From: an uncultured Paracoccaceae bacterium
GTDB taxonomy: Bacteria; Pseudomonadota; Alphaproteobacteria; Rhodobacterales; Rhodobacteraceae
Assembly: GCA_947489445.1 (NCBI GenBank)
Contig: CANLDN010000005.1
Span: 124,001-188,000 of the forward strand
DNA: 64,000 bases
Direction: 5' to 3'
A program made the translations under genes and the position numbers. The notes under the pieces are model-generated. The model searched no databases. It saw only the letters and a program-made list of their open reading frames with translations, and was not told the DNA's origin. Shown here piece after piece: positions 36,322-45,652 of the stretch. Positions within the stretch are counted from its first letter, which is position 1. Every line of letters begins with the position of its first letter.

Positions 36322-37024
36322 TGCCTATTCCGATATTCACAACGACGACCTTTCCACATGACATATCGGTCCATTGGTGGATGTGAGCCATTTTCTTACG
36401 GTGAAACGTTACCGTTAGGTCGGCAAGAAACCAACTAAGATACTGTGGTGGTTGCGGATTGTCAGAATACATTCCAGAGGGAATATCTATCGAAACATGG
36501 CGAGCAGGAAAGATCCTGTTTCCAACTCCAACTTCAATGTCGTTGGTTGCAAATAATGGCGACAGTCCCGAAATTGGGCGGTTTAACCCAATTCCGAAAA
36601 GCGCATCAACAACGAGTTGGGTTCCGCTGACGGAGTACGCTGCGTCATCAACACATTCGCAGTCCATGTCCGTTACTTGCGGAAAGCTAAGTTGTCGCAC
36701 TTCCCCCAATTTAACCCACCGCTCATAATTCACCCTCGCATCCGGCGGCAGCTTCTGTGCATCCCCGTACAGAAACACATCAACCTCCCACCCGGCCTCC
36801 TTCAGCAGTCGCGCAACGACGAAACCGTCGCCGCCGTTGTTGCCGGGGCCGCAGAGGGCGACGGCACGGTGCCCGCCCTCTCCCAACTCCGGCCATTCCG
36901 CGAAAATCGCGTCCACGACGCCCTGCCCGGCCCGCTCCATCAGCTCCAGTCCGGTGACCTCGCCACTCTCAATCGCGGCCTGTTCGATGGCGCGCATTTG
37001 GGCAGCGGTTAGCAGTTCGGTCAT
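36314..37024 (-). CDS. nnrE: NAD(P)H-hydrate epimerase
   Basis: 236 residues. LLTAAQMRAIEQAAIESGEVTGLELMERAG, ALCGPGNNGGDGFVVARLL, VVDALFGIGLNRPISG and VSIDIPSGMYSDN (in parts) are the YjeF N-terminal domain; the C-terminal LTVTFHRKKMAHIH and CGKVVVVNIGIG are also kept. Converts R- to S-epimers of NAD(P)HX. The 3' half (about 36300-36600) is about 40-48% GC against about 60% on either side, and the stop lies just past where the fused protein would continue into the dehydratase. Confidence 0.9.
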   Translation of the reverse strand: MTELLTAAQMRAIEQAAIESGEVTGLELMERAGQGVVDAIFAEWPELGEGGHRAVALCGPGNNGGDGFVVARLLKEAGWEVDVFLYGDAQKLPPDARVNYERWVKLGEVRQLSFPQVTDMDCECVDDAAYSVSGTQLVVDALFGIGLNRPISGLSPLFATNDIEVGVGNRIFPARHVSIDIPSGMYSDNPQPPQYLSWFLADLTVTFHRKKMAHIHQWTDMSCGKVVVVNIGIGND

Positions 37025-37084
37025 GGTTTCAGCACCTCAAGTTCTTATTCCGCCCGATCAACGGGCGAGTTGCACAAAAATTAG

Positions 37085-37534
<450 letters not shown>

Positions 37535-37569
37535 TTTCCAAGTATCTACCAAGAAAAGGGACATCCCAG

Positions 37570-38976
37570 ATGGACAACCAAGCTGTTCTGAAACTGATCA
37601 AGGACGAGGAGGTCGATTATGTCGACATCCGTTTCACCGACCCGCGCGGCAAGCTGCAACACGTGACTGTGGTTGCTGATCTGGTCGATGAAGATTTCCT
37701 CGAAGAGGGGTTCATGTTTGATGGCTCTTCCATCGCGGGCTGGAAGTCGATTGATCAATCCGACATGAAACTGATGCCGCAGGCCGAAAGCGCCTATCTG
37801 GATCCGTTTTATGCCGAGAAGACCGTCTGCATTCACTGCAACGTTGTTGAGCCTGACACAATGGAGCCCTATGCCCGCGATCCACGTGGCACGGCGGTCA
37901 AGGCTGAAGAATACCTGAAAGCGTCCGGCATTGGCGATACTGCCTATTTCGGCCCTGAGGCCGAATTCTTTGTCTTTGACGATGTGCGTTTCAGCGTGTC
38001 GATGAACAAAGTGTCCTATCAGGTTGATGCCATTGACGGCGCTTGGAATACCGACACCGAATATGAGATGGGCAACACGGGTCATCGCCCCGGCGTAAAG
38101 GGCGGTTACTTCCCTGTGAACCCCATCGACGACGCGCAGGAAATGCGTTCTGAAATGCTGTCCACCATGAAGCGCATGGGCATGAAGGTCGACAAGCACC
38201 ACCACGAGGTGGCGTCTTGCCAGCACGAGCTGGGTTTGATCTTTGGTACGCTGACATCTCAGGCTGATGATCTGCAGAAATACAAATATGTGATCCACAA
38301 TGTGGCACAGGCCTACGGGAAATCCGCGACGTTTATGCCAAAGCCGATTGCTGGCGATAACGGCACAGGTATGCATGTGAACATGTCGATCTGGAAAGAT
38401 GGCAAGCCGCTCTTTGCAGGTGACAAATACGCGGACCTGTCCCAAGAGGCGCTCTATTTCATCGGCGGTATCCTCAAGCACGCCAAGACGCTGAACGCTT
38501 TCACCAACCCATCGACCAACAGCTACAAGCGCCTGATCCCCGGATTTGAAGCCCCCGTGCTGCGCGCCTATTCGGCCCGCAACCGGTCGGGTTGTGTGCG
38601 TATCCCATGGGCCGAAAGCCCCAAGGCGAAACGTGTCGAGGCTCGTTTCCCCGATCCGGCGGCCAATCCGTACCTGTGCTTCTCGGCCTTGCTGATGGCC
38701 GGCCTTGATGGGATCAAGAACAAGATTGATCCCGGTCCGTCATCTGACAAGGACCTTTATGATCTGCCGCCCGAAGAGCTGGCAGATATCCCGACGGTCT
38801 GTGCGTCCTTGCGCGAGGCCCTGGAAGCCCTGGAAGCGGATCACGAATTCCTGCTGGCGGGCGACGTGTTCACCAAGGACCAGATCGAAGGCTATATGGA
38901 GCTGAAATGGGAAGAGGTTTACGCCTACGAGCACACGCCGCACCCAATTGAATACAAGCTGTATTATAGCTGCTAA
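37570..38976 (+). CDS. glnA: Glutamine synthetase, type I
   Basis: 468 residues, the standard GSI-beta length. [21 protein letters not shown] and the adenylylation site DLYDLPPEE with Y397 at the exact canonical number. Makes glutamine from glutamate, ammonia and ATP; its activity is controlled by adenylylation through P-II. Closed by a strong terminator. Confidence 0.98.
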   Translation: MDNQAVLKLIKDEEVDYVDIRFTDPRGKLQHVTVVADLVDEDFLEEGFMFDGSSIAGWKSIDQSDMKLMPQAESAYLDPFYAEKTVCIHCNVVEPDTMEPYARDPRGTAVKAEEYLKASGIGDTAYFGPEAEFFVFDDVRFSVSMNKVSYQVDAIDGAWNTDTEYEMGNTGHRPGVKGGYFPVNPIDDAQEMRSEMLSTMKRMGMKVDKHHHEVASCQHELGLIFGTLTSQADDLQKYKYVIHNVAQAYGKSATFMPKPIAGDNGTGMHVNMSIWKDGKPLFAGDKYADLSQEALYFIGGILKHAKTLNAFTNPSTNSYKRLIPGFEAPVLRAYSARNRSGCVRIPWAESPKAKRVEARFPDPAANPYLCFSALLMAGLDGIKNKIDPGPSSDKDLYDLPPEELADIPTVCASLREALEALEADHEFLLAGDVFTKDQIEGYMELKWEEVYAYEHTPHPIEYKLYYSC

Positions 38977-38997
38977 ATTCCGGCAAATTCGATGAAT

Positions 38998-39032
38998 GGG
39001 CCCCGTCGGAGTGATCCGGCGGGGCCCTTTTT
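38998..39032 (+). terminator. Terminator of glnBA
   Basis: GGGCCCCGTCGG (38998-39009), loop AGTGAT, CCGGCGGGGCCC (39016-39027), then TTTTTAT. A 12-bp stem with one G-U pair. Confidence 0.93.
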
Positions 39033-39879
39033 ATGCGCCGCTATATGCAATCAGCTTCATAAGCTGTCTTTTCAAAAGAAAGGCGGAGGCGGTCGACATG
39101 ATTGCAAAGAACAATATCGCATTCGCGATCAACGCATATGCCAGCGTATTGAATTGATCGATGGACGTCGCGGGCAGCAAAAGCTGCGCCCCCTGAAACA
39201 GATAGACGGTCGTAACCACCGCAAGGCCGCCATGCACCACCCCAAGTATGATAATGCTGGGGATATCGCGCAGCACCATATGCACCCGCACCCTGATCCC
39301 TGTTGAATTCTGTTCCATCGCGATCCCAAACAACACGAAAATGATCAGCAGTGCTGCGAACATCGCATGCAGGTAGGTGGCGTGTTGGGTGTAATAGTCC
39401 CAGACCGAAACCGTATTCACCGGCTCCAAAAGCCCGCCCAGCGGCACCCCGAGATCGGCAAAGCCGTCGCTGCCGATAACAACGGCCGCCACACCCAAAG
39501 CAACGAACACGAAGCCTGGCAGAACCAGCCATCTGCCCGCCGGCAGAAACAGCGCTCGCAGCTTGCGCGCCGGCGCGATCCCGACCATCTGCAACGTTGA
39601 GCTTTGCATCCGGTAAAGGAACAGCAGCGCAAAGAAGCCGATCACGATTGCCTCAACCCCGACAACAACGTCGATGTTCCGCGTGATGGCGGGCCAGTCA
39701 AATCGTGTTGGAAATTCCGTGATGAAGGATGAGATAGCACCCGCCTGCGCGGGCGATAGCGTGAACCAAGGGTGCAAGGCGATCAGGCCCGCCACAAGCA
39801 GCAGATATGGCAAAGCCCCAATCAGTGCAAACGCCGCCAGAATGGGTGCCGCAAAAAGCGCCTTGATGAAGGTAGACAT
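39031..39879 (-). CDS. Polytopic membrane protein of unknown function
   Basis: 282 residues from ATG 39879. About seven hydrophobic segments: 8-35, 69-90 (VVVGVEAIVIGFFALLFL), 108-133 (WLVLPGFVFVALGVAAVVI), 169-188, 208-232 and 249-270. No enzyme motif is visible and no family is recognised. It faces glnA and is divergent from dddP (199 bp between the starts). Confidence 0.7.
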   Translation of the reverse strand: MSTFIKALFAAPILAAFALIGALPYLLLVAGLIALHPWFTLSPAQAGAISSFITEFPTRFDWPAITRNIDVVVGVEAIVIGFFALLFLYRMQSSTLQMVGIAPARKLRALFLPAGRWLVLPGFVFVALGVAAVVIGSDGFADLGVPLGGLLEPVNTVSVWDYYTQHATYLHAMFAALLIIFVLFGIAMEQNSTGIRVRVHMVLRDIPSIIILGVVHGGLAVVTTVYLFQGAQLLLPATSIDQFNTLAYALIANAILFFAIMSTASAFLLKRQLMKLIAYSGA

Positions 39880-40078
39880 GTCTGTTCCTTTCCCGCCTGC
39901 CGCCCCCGCAGATCGTGGCACGTTGCTTGCGCCGCTCGCAAAGGTGCCAAGTATTGTTGTTTAGTTTGGCCAAGGTGCTGATCTTGTCAAAGTGCCGCCC
40001 ACTGACACGGCCAGATGTCGCTTTTCGACCAGACCTCTCGGCGTCATCCCGCCAATCATGTGGCAAAAGAGGCGCATC

Positions 40079-41419
40079 ATGGACACGCGATACCGCGATT
40101 TTCGCAAGATTGACCCGACGCGCGGGGCGCTGTTGGCGGATGGCACCCCGAACAATCAGGACCGGGTTGAGATTGGGCCGACGCAATTGGCCTTTGCCGA
40201 ATGGCAGGCGGCCGGGTTGGTCTCGCCCGATCTGCCCGCGATGCGCGCCTATCGCCACCGCCGTCTGATCGATGCCGTTCATGCCCGCGATTATGGTGGT
40301 ATTTTGATGTTTGACCCGCTCAACATCCGCTATGCTACCGACAGCACCAACATGCAGCTATGGAACATGCATAACCCGTTTCGGGCCTGTCTGGTTTGTT
40401 CAGACGGCTACATGGTTGTCTGGGACTATAAGAACGGGATGTTTTTGACGCAGTTCAATCCGCTTGTGGATGAGCAGCGCACCGGCGCTGATCTGTTCTA
40501 TTTTGATCGTGGTGATGGGTTGCCTGACGCCGCGAATGGATTTGCAACTGAAGTGCGCGACCTGATCGTGGAACACGCGGGCGGGAATATGCGCCTTGGC
40601 GTGGACAAGCCGATGCTGCATGGGCTGCGCGCGTTGGAAGGTGTTGGGTTCGAGGTGTTCCCGGGTGAGGAGCTGACCGAGAAGGCCCGCAGTATCAAAG
40701 GCCCGGATGAAATACTGGCAATGCGCTGCGCCAACCATGCCTGTGAGGCGGCTTGTTTCGCGATGGAGGAAGCTGCGCGAGAGGGTGTCCCACAGGGCAA
40801 TATGTCGGAGGATGATATCTGGGCCGTTTTGCACGCCGAAAACATTCGCCGTGGCGGCGAATGGATCGAAACCCGGTTGCTCACCTCTGGCCCACGCACC
40901 AACCCTTGGTTTCAGGAATGCGGCGGGCGGATTGTGCAGAACAATGAAATTGTGGCCTTTGATACCGATCTGATTGGCGCTTACGGCATCTGTATCGATA
41001 TCAGCCGGACATGGTGGATCGGTGATCAGAAACCTCGCGCGGATATGATTGAGGCCATGCAGATCGGGGTAGAGCATATTCACCAGAACATGCAGATGCT
41101 GCGCCCCGGTGTGTCGTTCAATGACCTGACCCATAATGCGCATCGATTGCCTGAGAAGTACCAGAAGCTGAAATATGGCTGCCTGATGCATGGGGTGGGT
41201 CTCTGCGATGAATGGCCGCTGATTGCCTATCCGGACCGCTGGGTCGCAGGCGCATTCGATTATGAGGTGCAGCCGGGCATGGTGTTTTGTGTCGAGGCGC
41301 TGATCAGCCCCGAAGGTGGCGATTTTTCCATCAAGTTGGAGGATCAGGTGCTGGTCATAGAGGATGGGTTTGAGAATCTCACGACCTACCCGCATGATGC
41401 AGCCCTCATGGGGGCGTAA
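40079..41419 (+). CDS. dddP: DMSP lyase, DddP type
   Basis: 446 residues from ATG 40079 (AAGAGG upstream). M24 metallopeptidase-fold enzyme that cleaves dimethylsulfoniopropionate to dimethyl sulfide and acrylate. The whole sequence follows known Roseobacter DddP (FDPLNIRYATDSTNMQLWN; ENIRRGGEWIETRLL). The six metal ligands fall at D295, D297, D307, H371, E406 and E421, the same numbers as described for the Ruegeria enzyme. That separates it from ordinary aminopeptidases. No acrylate-use genes are adjacent. Its stop codon lies in a palindromic unit. Confidence 0.96.
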   Translation: MDTRYRDFRKIDPTRGALLADGTPNNQDRVEIGPTQLAFAEWQAAGLVSPDLPAMRAYRHRRLIDAVHARDYGGILMFDPLNIRYATDSTNMQLWNMHNPFRACLVCSDGYMVVWDYKNGMFLTQFNPLVDEQRTGADLFYFDRGDGLPDAANGFATEVRDLIVEHAGGNMRLGVDKPMLHGLRALEGVGFEVFPGEELTEKARSIKGPDEILAMRCANHACEAACFAMEEAAREGVPQGNMSEDDIWAVLHAENIRRGGEWIETRLLTSGPRTNPWFQECGGRIVQNNEIVAFDTDLIGAYGICIDISRTWWIGDQKPRADMIEAMQIGVEHIHQNMQMLRPGVSFNDLTHNAHRLPEKYQKLKYGCLMHGVGLCDEWPLIAYPDRWVAGAFDYEVQPGMVFCVEALISPEGGDFSIKLEDQVLVIEDGFENLTTYPHDAALMGA

Positions 41420-41442
41420 GGTGGGCTTCAACCCACCCTACT
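41417..41442. repeat. Small palindromic unit, copy 1 (supplies dddP stop codon)
   Basis: GTAAGGTGGG-CTTCAA-CCCACCCTAC (26 bp, shown in parts). The TAA in its first arm is the dddP stop. It shares its arms GTAAGGTGGG / (A)CC(T)TAC with the unit at 44803-44828. No T tract, so it is not an ordinary terminator. Confidence 0.55.
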
Positions 41443-42301
41443 TGTTCAAAACGACCGTCGCCAAAACGCCCCGATGATCCGACCCCAGCAAGGGCCGATA
41501 GCTGACCCGCCCGCCACCGGGCGCATAGACGTGATCTAGCAGCAGCGGCACACCGCGCAAATGCAGCGTCGGACGGATCGGGCGGGCCGCAATTGTGCCG
41601 CTGGCCTGCCGAAGACGGCCCACGCTGGTTGCCCAAGGGAAGATGTTGAAATCGCCGGCCATCACAACGGGCCCGTCTAACTGCGCCAACACGGTCTTTG
41701 CATCCACCACTGATGTGACCTGATCATAGGGAAAGGGCCACGACAGATGGACCGAAGTCAACCAAACAGCTTGCCCATTTGCCACAATCTGCGCGGCTGC
41801 AACCGCGCGCCGATCCGAGCATGCAGTCGTGGCAATCGGATGCGCCGACAGCACTGCAAGCCCATTCCACCACCGATAGCGGCAGACATGTTGGTAAGGA
41901 AAATCATCCAGCAGTAGCGTCAGGATCGCATCATTGCGGTTGGATACCTCTTGCAGCATCACAACCTCTGCGCCACTTTCGCGAATATCCCGCGCGAGCG
42001 CAGACACCGCCGTATTTCCGAACCAGATATTCTTGGTGTAGATCGTCAACTCCCCGTCCGGCTGACCACCAACAAAAAGCGGCAGTGTCGTGAGCAAAGC
42101 GGCCCCGCCCGTCAGACCAAGGGTTACGCGCCAAAACCGCCTGATCTGCCACAAGCAGCCCAGAAGGCAGATGACGCCCAAGATGATCCGAAACAGCGCG
42201 ACGCTGTCGCCTGCAGGATGCACGGCCCCGGCAAATCCAGCCCAGACGCCCAGCGCGGCGCATCCAAGTCCGATTGTCAGGCCAATCCGGAGCAATTTCA
42301 T
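41438..42301 (-). CDS. Endonuclease/exonuclease/phosphatase family protein, membrane-anchored
   Basis: 287 residues from ATG 42301; a GTG six codons earlier is possible. Three N-terminal hydrophobic segments (about 5-25, 31-50 and 55-75) precede the EEP domain: LTIYTKNIWFGN, EVVMLQEVSNRND, VWLTSVHLSWPF, VVMAGDFNIFPWA and LGSDHRGVLATV, the conserved Asn, Glu, Asp/Asn and Asp-His. Substrate unknown. The domain probably faces the periplasm. Confidence 0.85.
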   Translation of the reverse strand: MKLLRIGLTIGLGCAALGVWAGFAGAVHPAGDSVALFRIILGVICLLGCLWQIRRFWRVTLGLTGGAALLTTLPLFVGGQPDGELTIYTKNIWFGNTAVSALARDIRESGAEVVMLQEVSNRNDAILTLLLDDFPYQHVCRYRWWNGLAVLSAHPIATTACSDRRAVAAAQIVANGQAVWLTSVHLSWPFPYDQVTSVVDAKTVLAQLDGPVVMAGDFNIFPWATSVGRLRQASGTIAARPIRPTLHLRGVPLLLDHVYAPGGGRVSYRPLLGSDHRGVLATVVLNK

Positions 42302-42415
42302 CACGGTAACATCTCTCACCTTGCTGCGATTGTCTGCAAAGAGAGTTGTTTCATATGCAGCCTGTTGTCATGTCTTGCGCAGATTTAATGCAGGACAGCA
42401 AGAAAGGCGCCCCCT

Positions 42416-43621
42416 ATGCCGACAGAAAAACTGACATTCACCGGCCATGCCGGCGACACGCTGGCCGCTCGTCTCGATCTGCCGAATGGCCCGCATCTGG
42501 CCACGGCGTTGTTTGCGCATTGTTTCACCTGCTCCAAGGATATCACCGCCGCGCGCCGCATTGCCGCCCGCCTTTCAGCGATGGGCATCGCCGTGCTGCG
42601 GTTTGATTTTACCGGCCTCGGTCACTCGGAAGGTGAGTTCGAGAACACCAGTTTTTCATCAAATGTTGATGATCTGATCGCCGCCTGTGAGGCGTTGGAT
42701 GCGCGCGGCATGTCGCCATCGCTGATCATTGGCCATTCACTGGGTGGTGCTGCTGTGTTGAAGGCCGCCCCGATGATGGACAGCATCAAGGCGGTCGTCA
42801 CCATCGGTGCGCCCTTTGATCCCGGCCATGTCACCCATAACTTTGCCGATGCCATCCCCGAAATCGTCGATCAGGGCGTGGCCGAGGTGACCCTGGGCGG
42901 CAGGCCGTTTCGCATTGGCAAGGGGTTTGTCGATGATGTGTCAGAGGCGGCGTTGACCAGCTCGATTGCCAAGCTGAACGCCGCCTTGCTGGTGCTGCAT
43001 GCCCCGCGTGATGCGACGGTGGGGGTCGAGAATGCATCGAATATCTTTCTGGCGGCGAAACATCCCAAGAGCTTTGTCACGCTGGACGATGCCGATCATC
43101 TGGTATCGCGCCCGGCAGATGCGGAATATGCCGCCGACGTCATCGCCGCATGGTCAAAACGCTATCTGAAGCTGGAAGAACCACCCAAGCCCGCCGCCGC
43201 CCCCGAAGGCGTGATGCGTGTGACCGAAGCGGATGCAAACGGGTTCTTGCAGGATGTACAATCAGGTCCGCATCACGTGCTGGCGGATGAGCCTGCAAAA
43301 TATGGCGGCACCAACAAGGGGCTGACCCCATATGGGTTTGTTGCCGCCGGTTTGGGGGCGTGCACGTCGATGACGATCCGCATGTATGCGCGTCGCAAGG
43401 GTTGGCCTTTGCAGGGGGTCAGTGTCGATATCATGCACGCCAAAGAACATGGCGCGGATGCCGCTGATCCGGGCGCGAAGGTTGATCGGTTTGAGCGGGT
43501 GATCCATTTGACGGGGGATTTGTCAGATGAACAGCGCGCACGGTTGCTGGAGATTGCCGATAAGTGCCCTGTGCATAAGACGCTGGAGCGCAGTTCACAG
43601 GTGAGCACTCGTTTGGCATAA
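42416..43621 (+). CDS. Bifunctional alpha/beta hydrolase - OsmC family protein
   Basis: 401 residues in two domains. The first (1 to about 250) is an alpha/beta hydrolase with nucleophile S108 in IIGHSLGGAAVLKA. The second (about 270-401) is OsmC/Ohr-like with the two redox cysteines in GLGACTSMTIRMYARRKGWP and IADKCPVHKTLE, which reduce organic peroxides in the family. This fusion is well known in proteobacteria. Natural substrate not established. Confidence 0.93.
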   Translation: MPTEKLTFTGHAGDTLAARLDLPNGPHLATALFAHCFTCSKDITAARRIAARLSAMGIAVLRFDFTGLGHSEGEFENTSFSSNVDDLIAACEALDARGMSPSLIIGHSLGGAAVLKAAPMMDSIKAVVTIGAPFDPGHVTHNFADAIPEIVDQGVAEVTLGGRPFRIGKGFVDDVSEAALTSSIAKLNAALLVLHAPRDATVGVENASNIFLAAKHPKSFVTLDDADHLVSRPADAEYAADVIAAWSKRYLKLEEPPKPAAAPEGVMRVTEADANGFLQDVQSGPHHVLADEPAKYGGTNKGLTPYGFVAAGLGACTSMTIRMYARRKGWPLQGVSVDIMHAKEHGADAADPGAKVDRFERVIHLTGDLSDEQRARLLEIADKCPVHKTLERSSQVSTRLA

Positions 43622-43684
43622 TGGTCGGGTTTCGGCACGTCTTGCGTTAGGCTGGTAGCATCAGCAGCAGCAAGGAGGCCTACC

Positions 43685-44050
43685 ATGGCGCAGTGCCGGT
43701 ATATCGTTGAGGATGTTGGTGCCTCGGTTGCGTTTTACACCGAGCATCTTGGTTTCAAATTGATTGAGCAATATGGCCCGGCGATGGCCATACTGCGCAA
43801 GGATGATCTTGATCTTTGGGTGGCAGGACCGCCTGCCTCAGCCTCCAGGCCGATGCCCGATGGCGCGCAGCCGGTACCGGGTGGCTGGAACCGGGTTGTG
43901 GTCATTATGGATGATCTGGCCGACGCAGTTGCGCGCATGCGCGCAAATGGCGTCATTTTCCGCAACGATATTGTTGAGGGGCCCGGTGGTCAGCAGATTC
44001 TGTGTTCAGACCCCTCGGGCAATGTTGTTGAGCTGTTTCAGCCCGCCTAA
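43685..44050 (+). CDS. VOC (glyoxalase/bleomycin resistance) superfamily protein
   Basis: 121 residues with the paired beta-alpha-beta-beta-beta modules: CRYIVEDVGASVAFYTEHLGF and VVIMDDLADAVARMRANGV, ending SDPSGNVVELFQPA with the metal-binding glutamate. Specific reaction unknown. It starts 64 bp after the hydrolase-OsmC gene. Confidence 0.85.
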   Translation: MAQCRYIVEDVGASVAFYTEHLGFKLIEQYGPAMAILRKDDLDLWVAGPPASASRPMPDGAQPVPGGWNRVVVIMDDLADAVARMRANGVIFRNDIVEGPGGQQILCSDPSGNVVELFQPA

Positions 44051-44054
44051 ACCG

Positions 44055-44085
44055 AAAAGGCGCCACGGGGTGCAGCGCCTTTTCT
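44055..44085. terminator. Bidirectional terminator between the VOC gene and bioY
   Basis: AAAAGGCGC (44055-44063) and GCGCCTTTT (44075-44083) with an 11-base loop; A and T runs at both ends suit both converging genes. Confidence 0.85.
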
Positions 44086-44105
44086 AATCACGTATTGCTG
44101 AAGGC

Positions 44106-44711
44106 TTACTGTCGGGCGTCGCCAATCAGTTTCCACAAAGCGGGGACCAGCAGTGCTGCAAGGCCAAGTTTCAGCGCGTCGCCGATCAGGAAGGGTGTGA
44201 TGCCCCATGCAAGCGTTTGCTCAAGCCCTGAGGAAAACTGGTGCAGCCAAAGAAGGCCGGGCACATAGATCAACGCATTGCCGACCAGCATCGCCAGCGC
44301 CATCAATATCACGTTGCGATCCCATCCCTTGCGCGCGGCAACACCCAAGGCAAATGCCGCCAGAACATAGCCAACCAGATAGCCGCCGGTTCCGCCCATC
44401 ATGTAAACAAGGCCTGCTTTCTCAGCCGATGAACCGGCAAACACATCCATTCCCATGGCGCCGATGGCCAGATAACCAAGAATGGTGATCGCCCCCAGCC
44501 GGGCGCCGAAAGCCGCACCGATTGTCAGCACGCCAAAGGTGGTCAGTGTCACGGGCACCGGGTTGCCGGGCAAGAACACCTGGATCTTCGCGGTTAGGGC
44601 CAGTGCCATGATGCCTAAAACCACCATCACCGCTTGTTTGATACGCAAAGCGGAACCTTGTGACGGGCCAAATGCCTCTGTAAGGACTTTATCATTGAGT
44701 GCGAGGGCCAT
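44106..44711 (-). CDS. bioY: Biotin transporter S component
   Basis: 201 residues from ATG 44711 (GGGGAGAGCGGCAC upstream). Six hydrophobic segments; BioY pattern LPGNPVPVTLTTFGVLTIGA, YLAIGAMGMDVFA and MMGGTGGYLVGYVLAAF. It is the substrate-binding part of an ECF-type biotin importer. No bioM or bioN is adjacent; some alphaproteobacterial BioY work alone or use distant partners. Confidence 0.93.
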   Translation of the reverse strand: MALALNDKVLTEAFGPSQGSALRIKQAVMVVLGIMALALTAKIQVFLPGNPVPVTLTTFGVLTIGAAFGARLGAITILGYLAIGAMGMDVFAGSSAEKAGLVYMMGGTGGYLVGYVLAAFALGVAARKGWDRNVILMALAMLVGNALIYVPGLLWLHQFSSGLEQTLAWGITPFLIGDALKLGLAALLVPALWKLIGDARQ

Positions 44712-44802
44712 GTGCCGCTCTCCCCTGTTTTGATTTCGTTGGTCTTTTATTGCCCCAGCCAGACGCCCTGTGCAAGCGCGATAGCGATAACAGACCGGGG
44801 AT

Positions 44803-44828
44803 GTAAGGTGGGTCTTGACCGACCTTAC
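44803..44828. repeat. Small palindromic unit, copy 2 (supplies stop codon of the DUF6314-like gene)
   Basis: GTAAGGTGGGTC-TT-GACCGACCTTAC (shown in parts). On the minus strand the arm GTAAGG provides the TAA stop of the gene at 44825. Same outer arms as the unit at 41417. Confidence 0.55.
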
Positions 44829-45238
44829 CGGGTGAATTCGGTCACGGACGTGTAATCCTTGCGCGGTCCCGTCACGACCCAGACCGCCCGCCACCGCGGC
44901 CAAGGGATGAAATCATACCGGACATTATAGGTATCGTCGCCGCAAGGATGTTTGGTGCCGTCGACATATCCGTGGGGTGTAAAGCTGTGAAAGGCCGCTC
45001 CGTCATCGAATGTCATCTCCACCCGATCACCGACAAAGTGCCAGCGATAGCGCCGCGTCGCCTCTAGCACCGGGCCATCGCCAAGCCGCAATGTGCCGCG
45101 TTCTTCGTACAGCAGCACATCGTCGCCATCACGGGCGAAACTGGCGGTCCCGGTCAACTGACCGGGTTTGCCTGCCAAGCGGTCCGTAATCTCGCGGCTG
45201 ATCTGCCATGTGCCTTCGAAATCGTCGATTGTCAGCAT
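44825..45238 (-). CDS. DUF6314-like small beta-barrel protein
   Basis: 137 residues, no signal peptide. Lipocalin-like strand pattern: DFEGTWQISREITDRLAG, LYEERGTLRLGDGPVLEATRRYRW and YNVRYDFIPWPRWRAVWVVTGPRKDY (in parts). From memory this is the DUF6314 family, function unknown. Its ATG directly follows the stop of the secreted protein gene upstream (TAAATG). Confidence 0.75.
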   Translation of the reverse strand: MLTIDDFEGTWQISREITDRLAGKPGQLTGTASFARDGDDVLLYEERGTLRLGDGPVLEATRRYRWHFVGDRVEMTFDDGAAFHSFTPHGYVDGTKHPCGDDTYNVRYDFIPWPRWRAVWVVTGPRKDYTSVTEFTR

Positions 45239-45568
45239 TTATTCCACCAAAATTCCGTCTGTTGTGCTGCCATCTGCAGCGATGAACCTGACTTGGCCCG
45301 TGGCAATCTGTACATCATAGCAATCCCACCCATCAGCCGGGGGCCACTGGCTGCAATACTGGTTCCCGCGCACCGCCCAATAACCCCAACTGTCCTGACC
45401 TGCATTATAAAGCGTGCGGCCTGATGCATAAAACCGCTGTGACGCGCTCTGATAGTGCACCTCACGATCGGTCAATGCGGCGGTGATGCCGGCACCGTCC
45501 AGTGGCACCCACTCGTCGGCCAATAATATCTCCGGGCAAAGCAAGACCGTGGCAAGCACCATCTTCAT
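45239..45568 (-). CDS. Small secreted protein of unknown function
   Basis: 109 residues from ATG 45568. A signal peptide (1-17, MKMVLATVLLCPEILLA) precedes a domain with two cysteines (GNQYCSQWPPADGWDCYDV), probably a disulfide. The composition is rich in Trp, Tyr and Gly. No family recognised with certainty. Coupled to the DUF6314-like gene (TAAATG). Confidence 0.65.
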   Translation of the reverse strand: MKMVLATVLLCPEILLADEWVPLDGAGITAALTDREVHYQSASQRFYASGRTLYNAGQDSWGYWAVRGNQYCSQWPPADGWDCYDVQIATGQVRFIAADGSTTDGILVE

Positions 45569-45652
45569 GTCATCTCTCCCTTGAGGCTTCGCTGGCACCT
45601 CTTTATGACGCAGGTGCAAACTGCTGCCCACCCCATATCAAAGGTGCCCCAT

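Noticed and set aside
37546..38481. 311-codon open frame antisense to glnA
   Set aside because: Exact shadow of a well-supported gene; codon bias of glnA leaves the reverse frame open and no protein pattern is seen.
40400..41431. 343-codon open frame antisense to dddP
   Set aside because: Shadow frame; the plus-strand gene is certain from its metal ligands.
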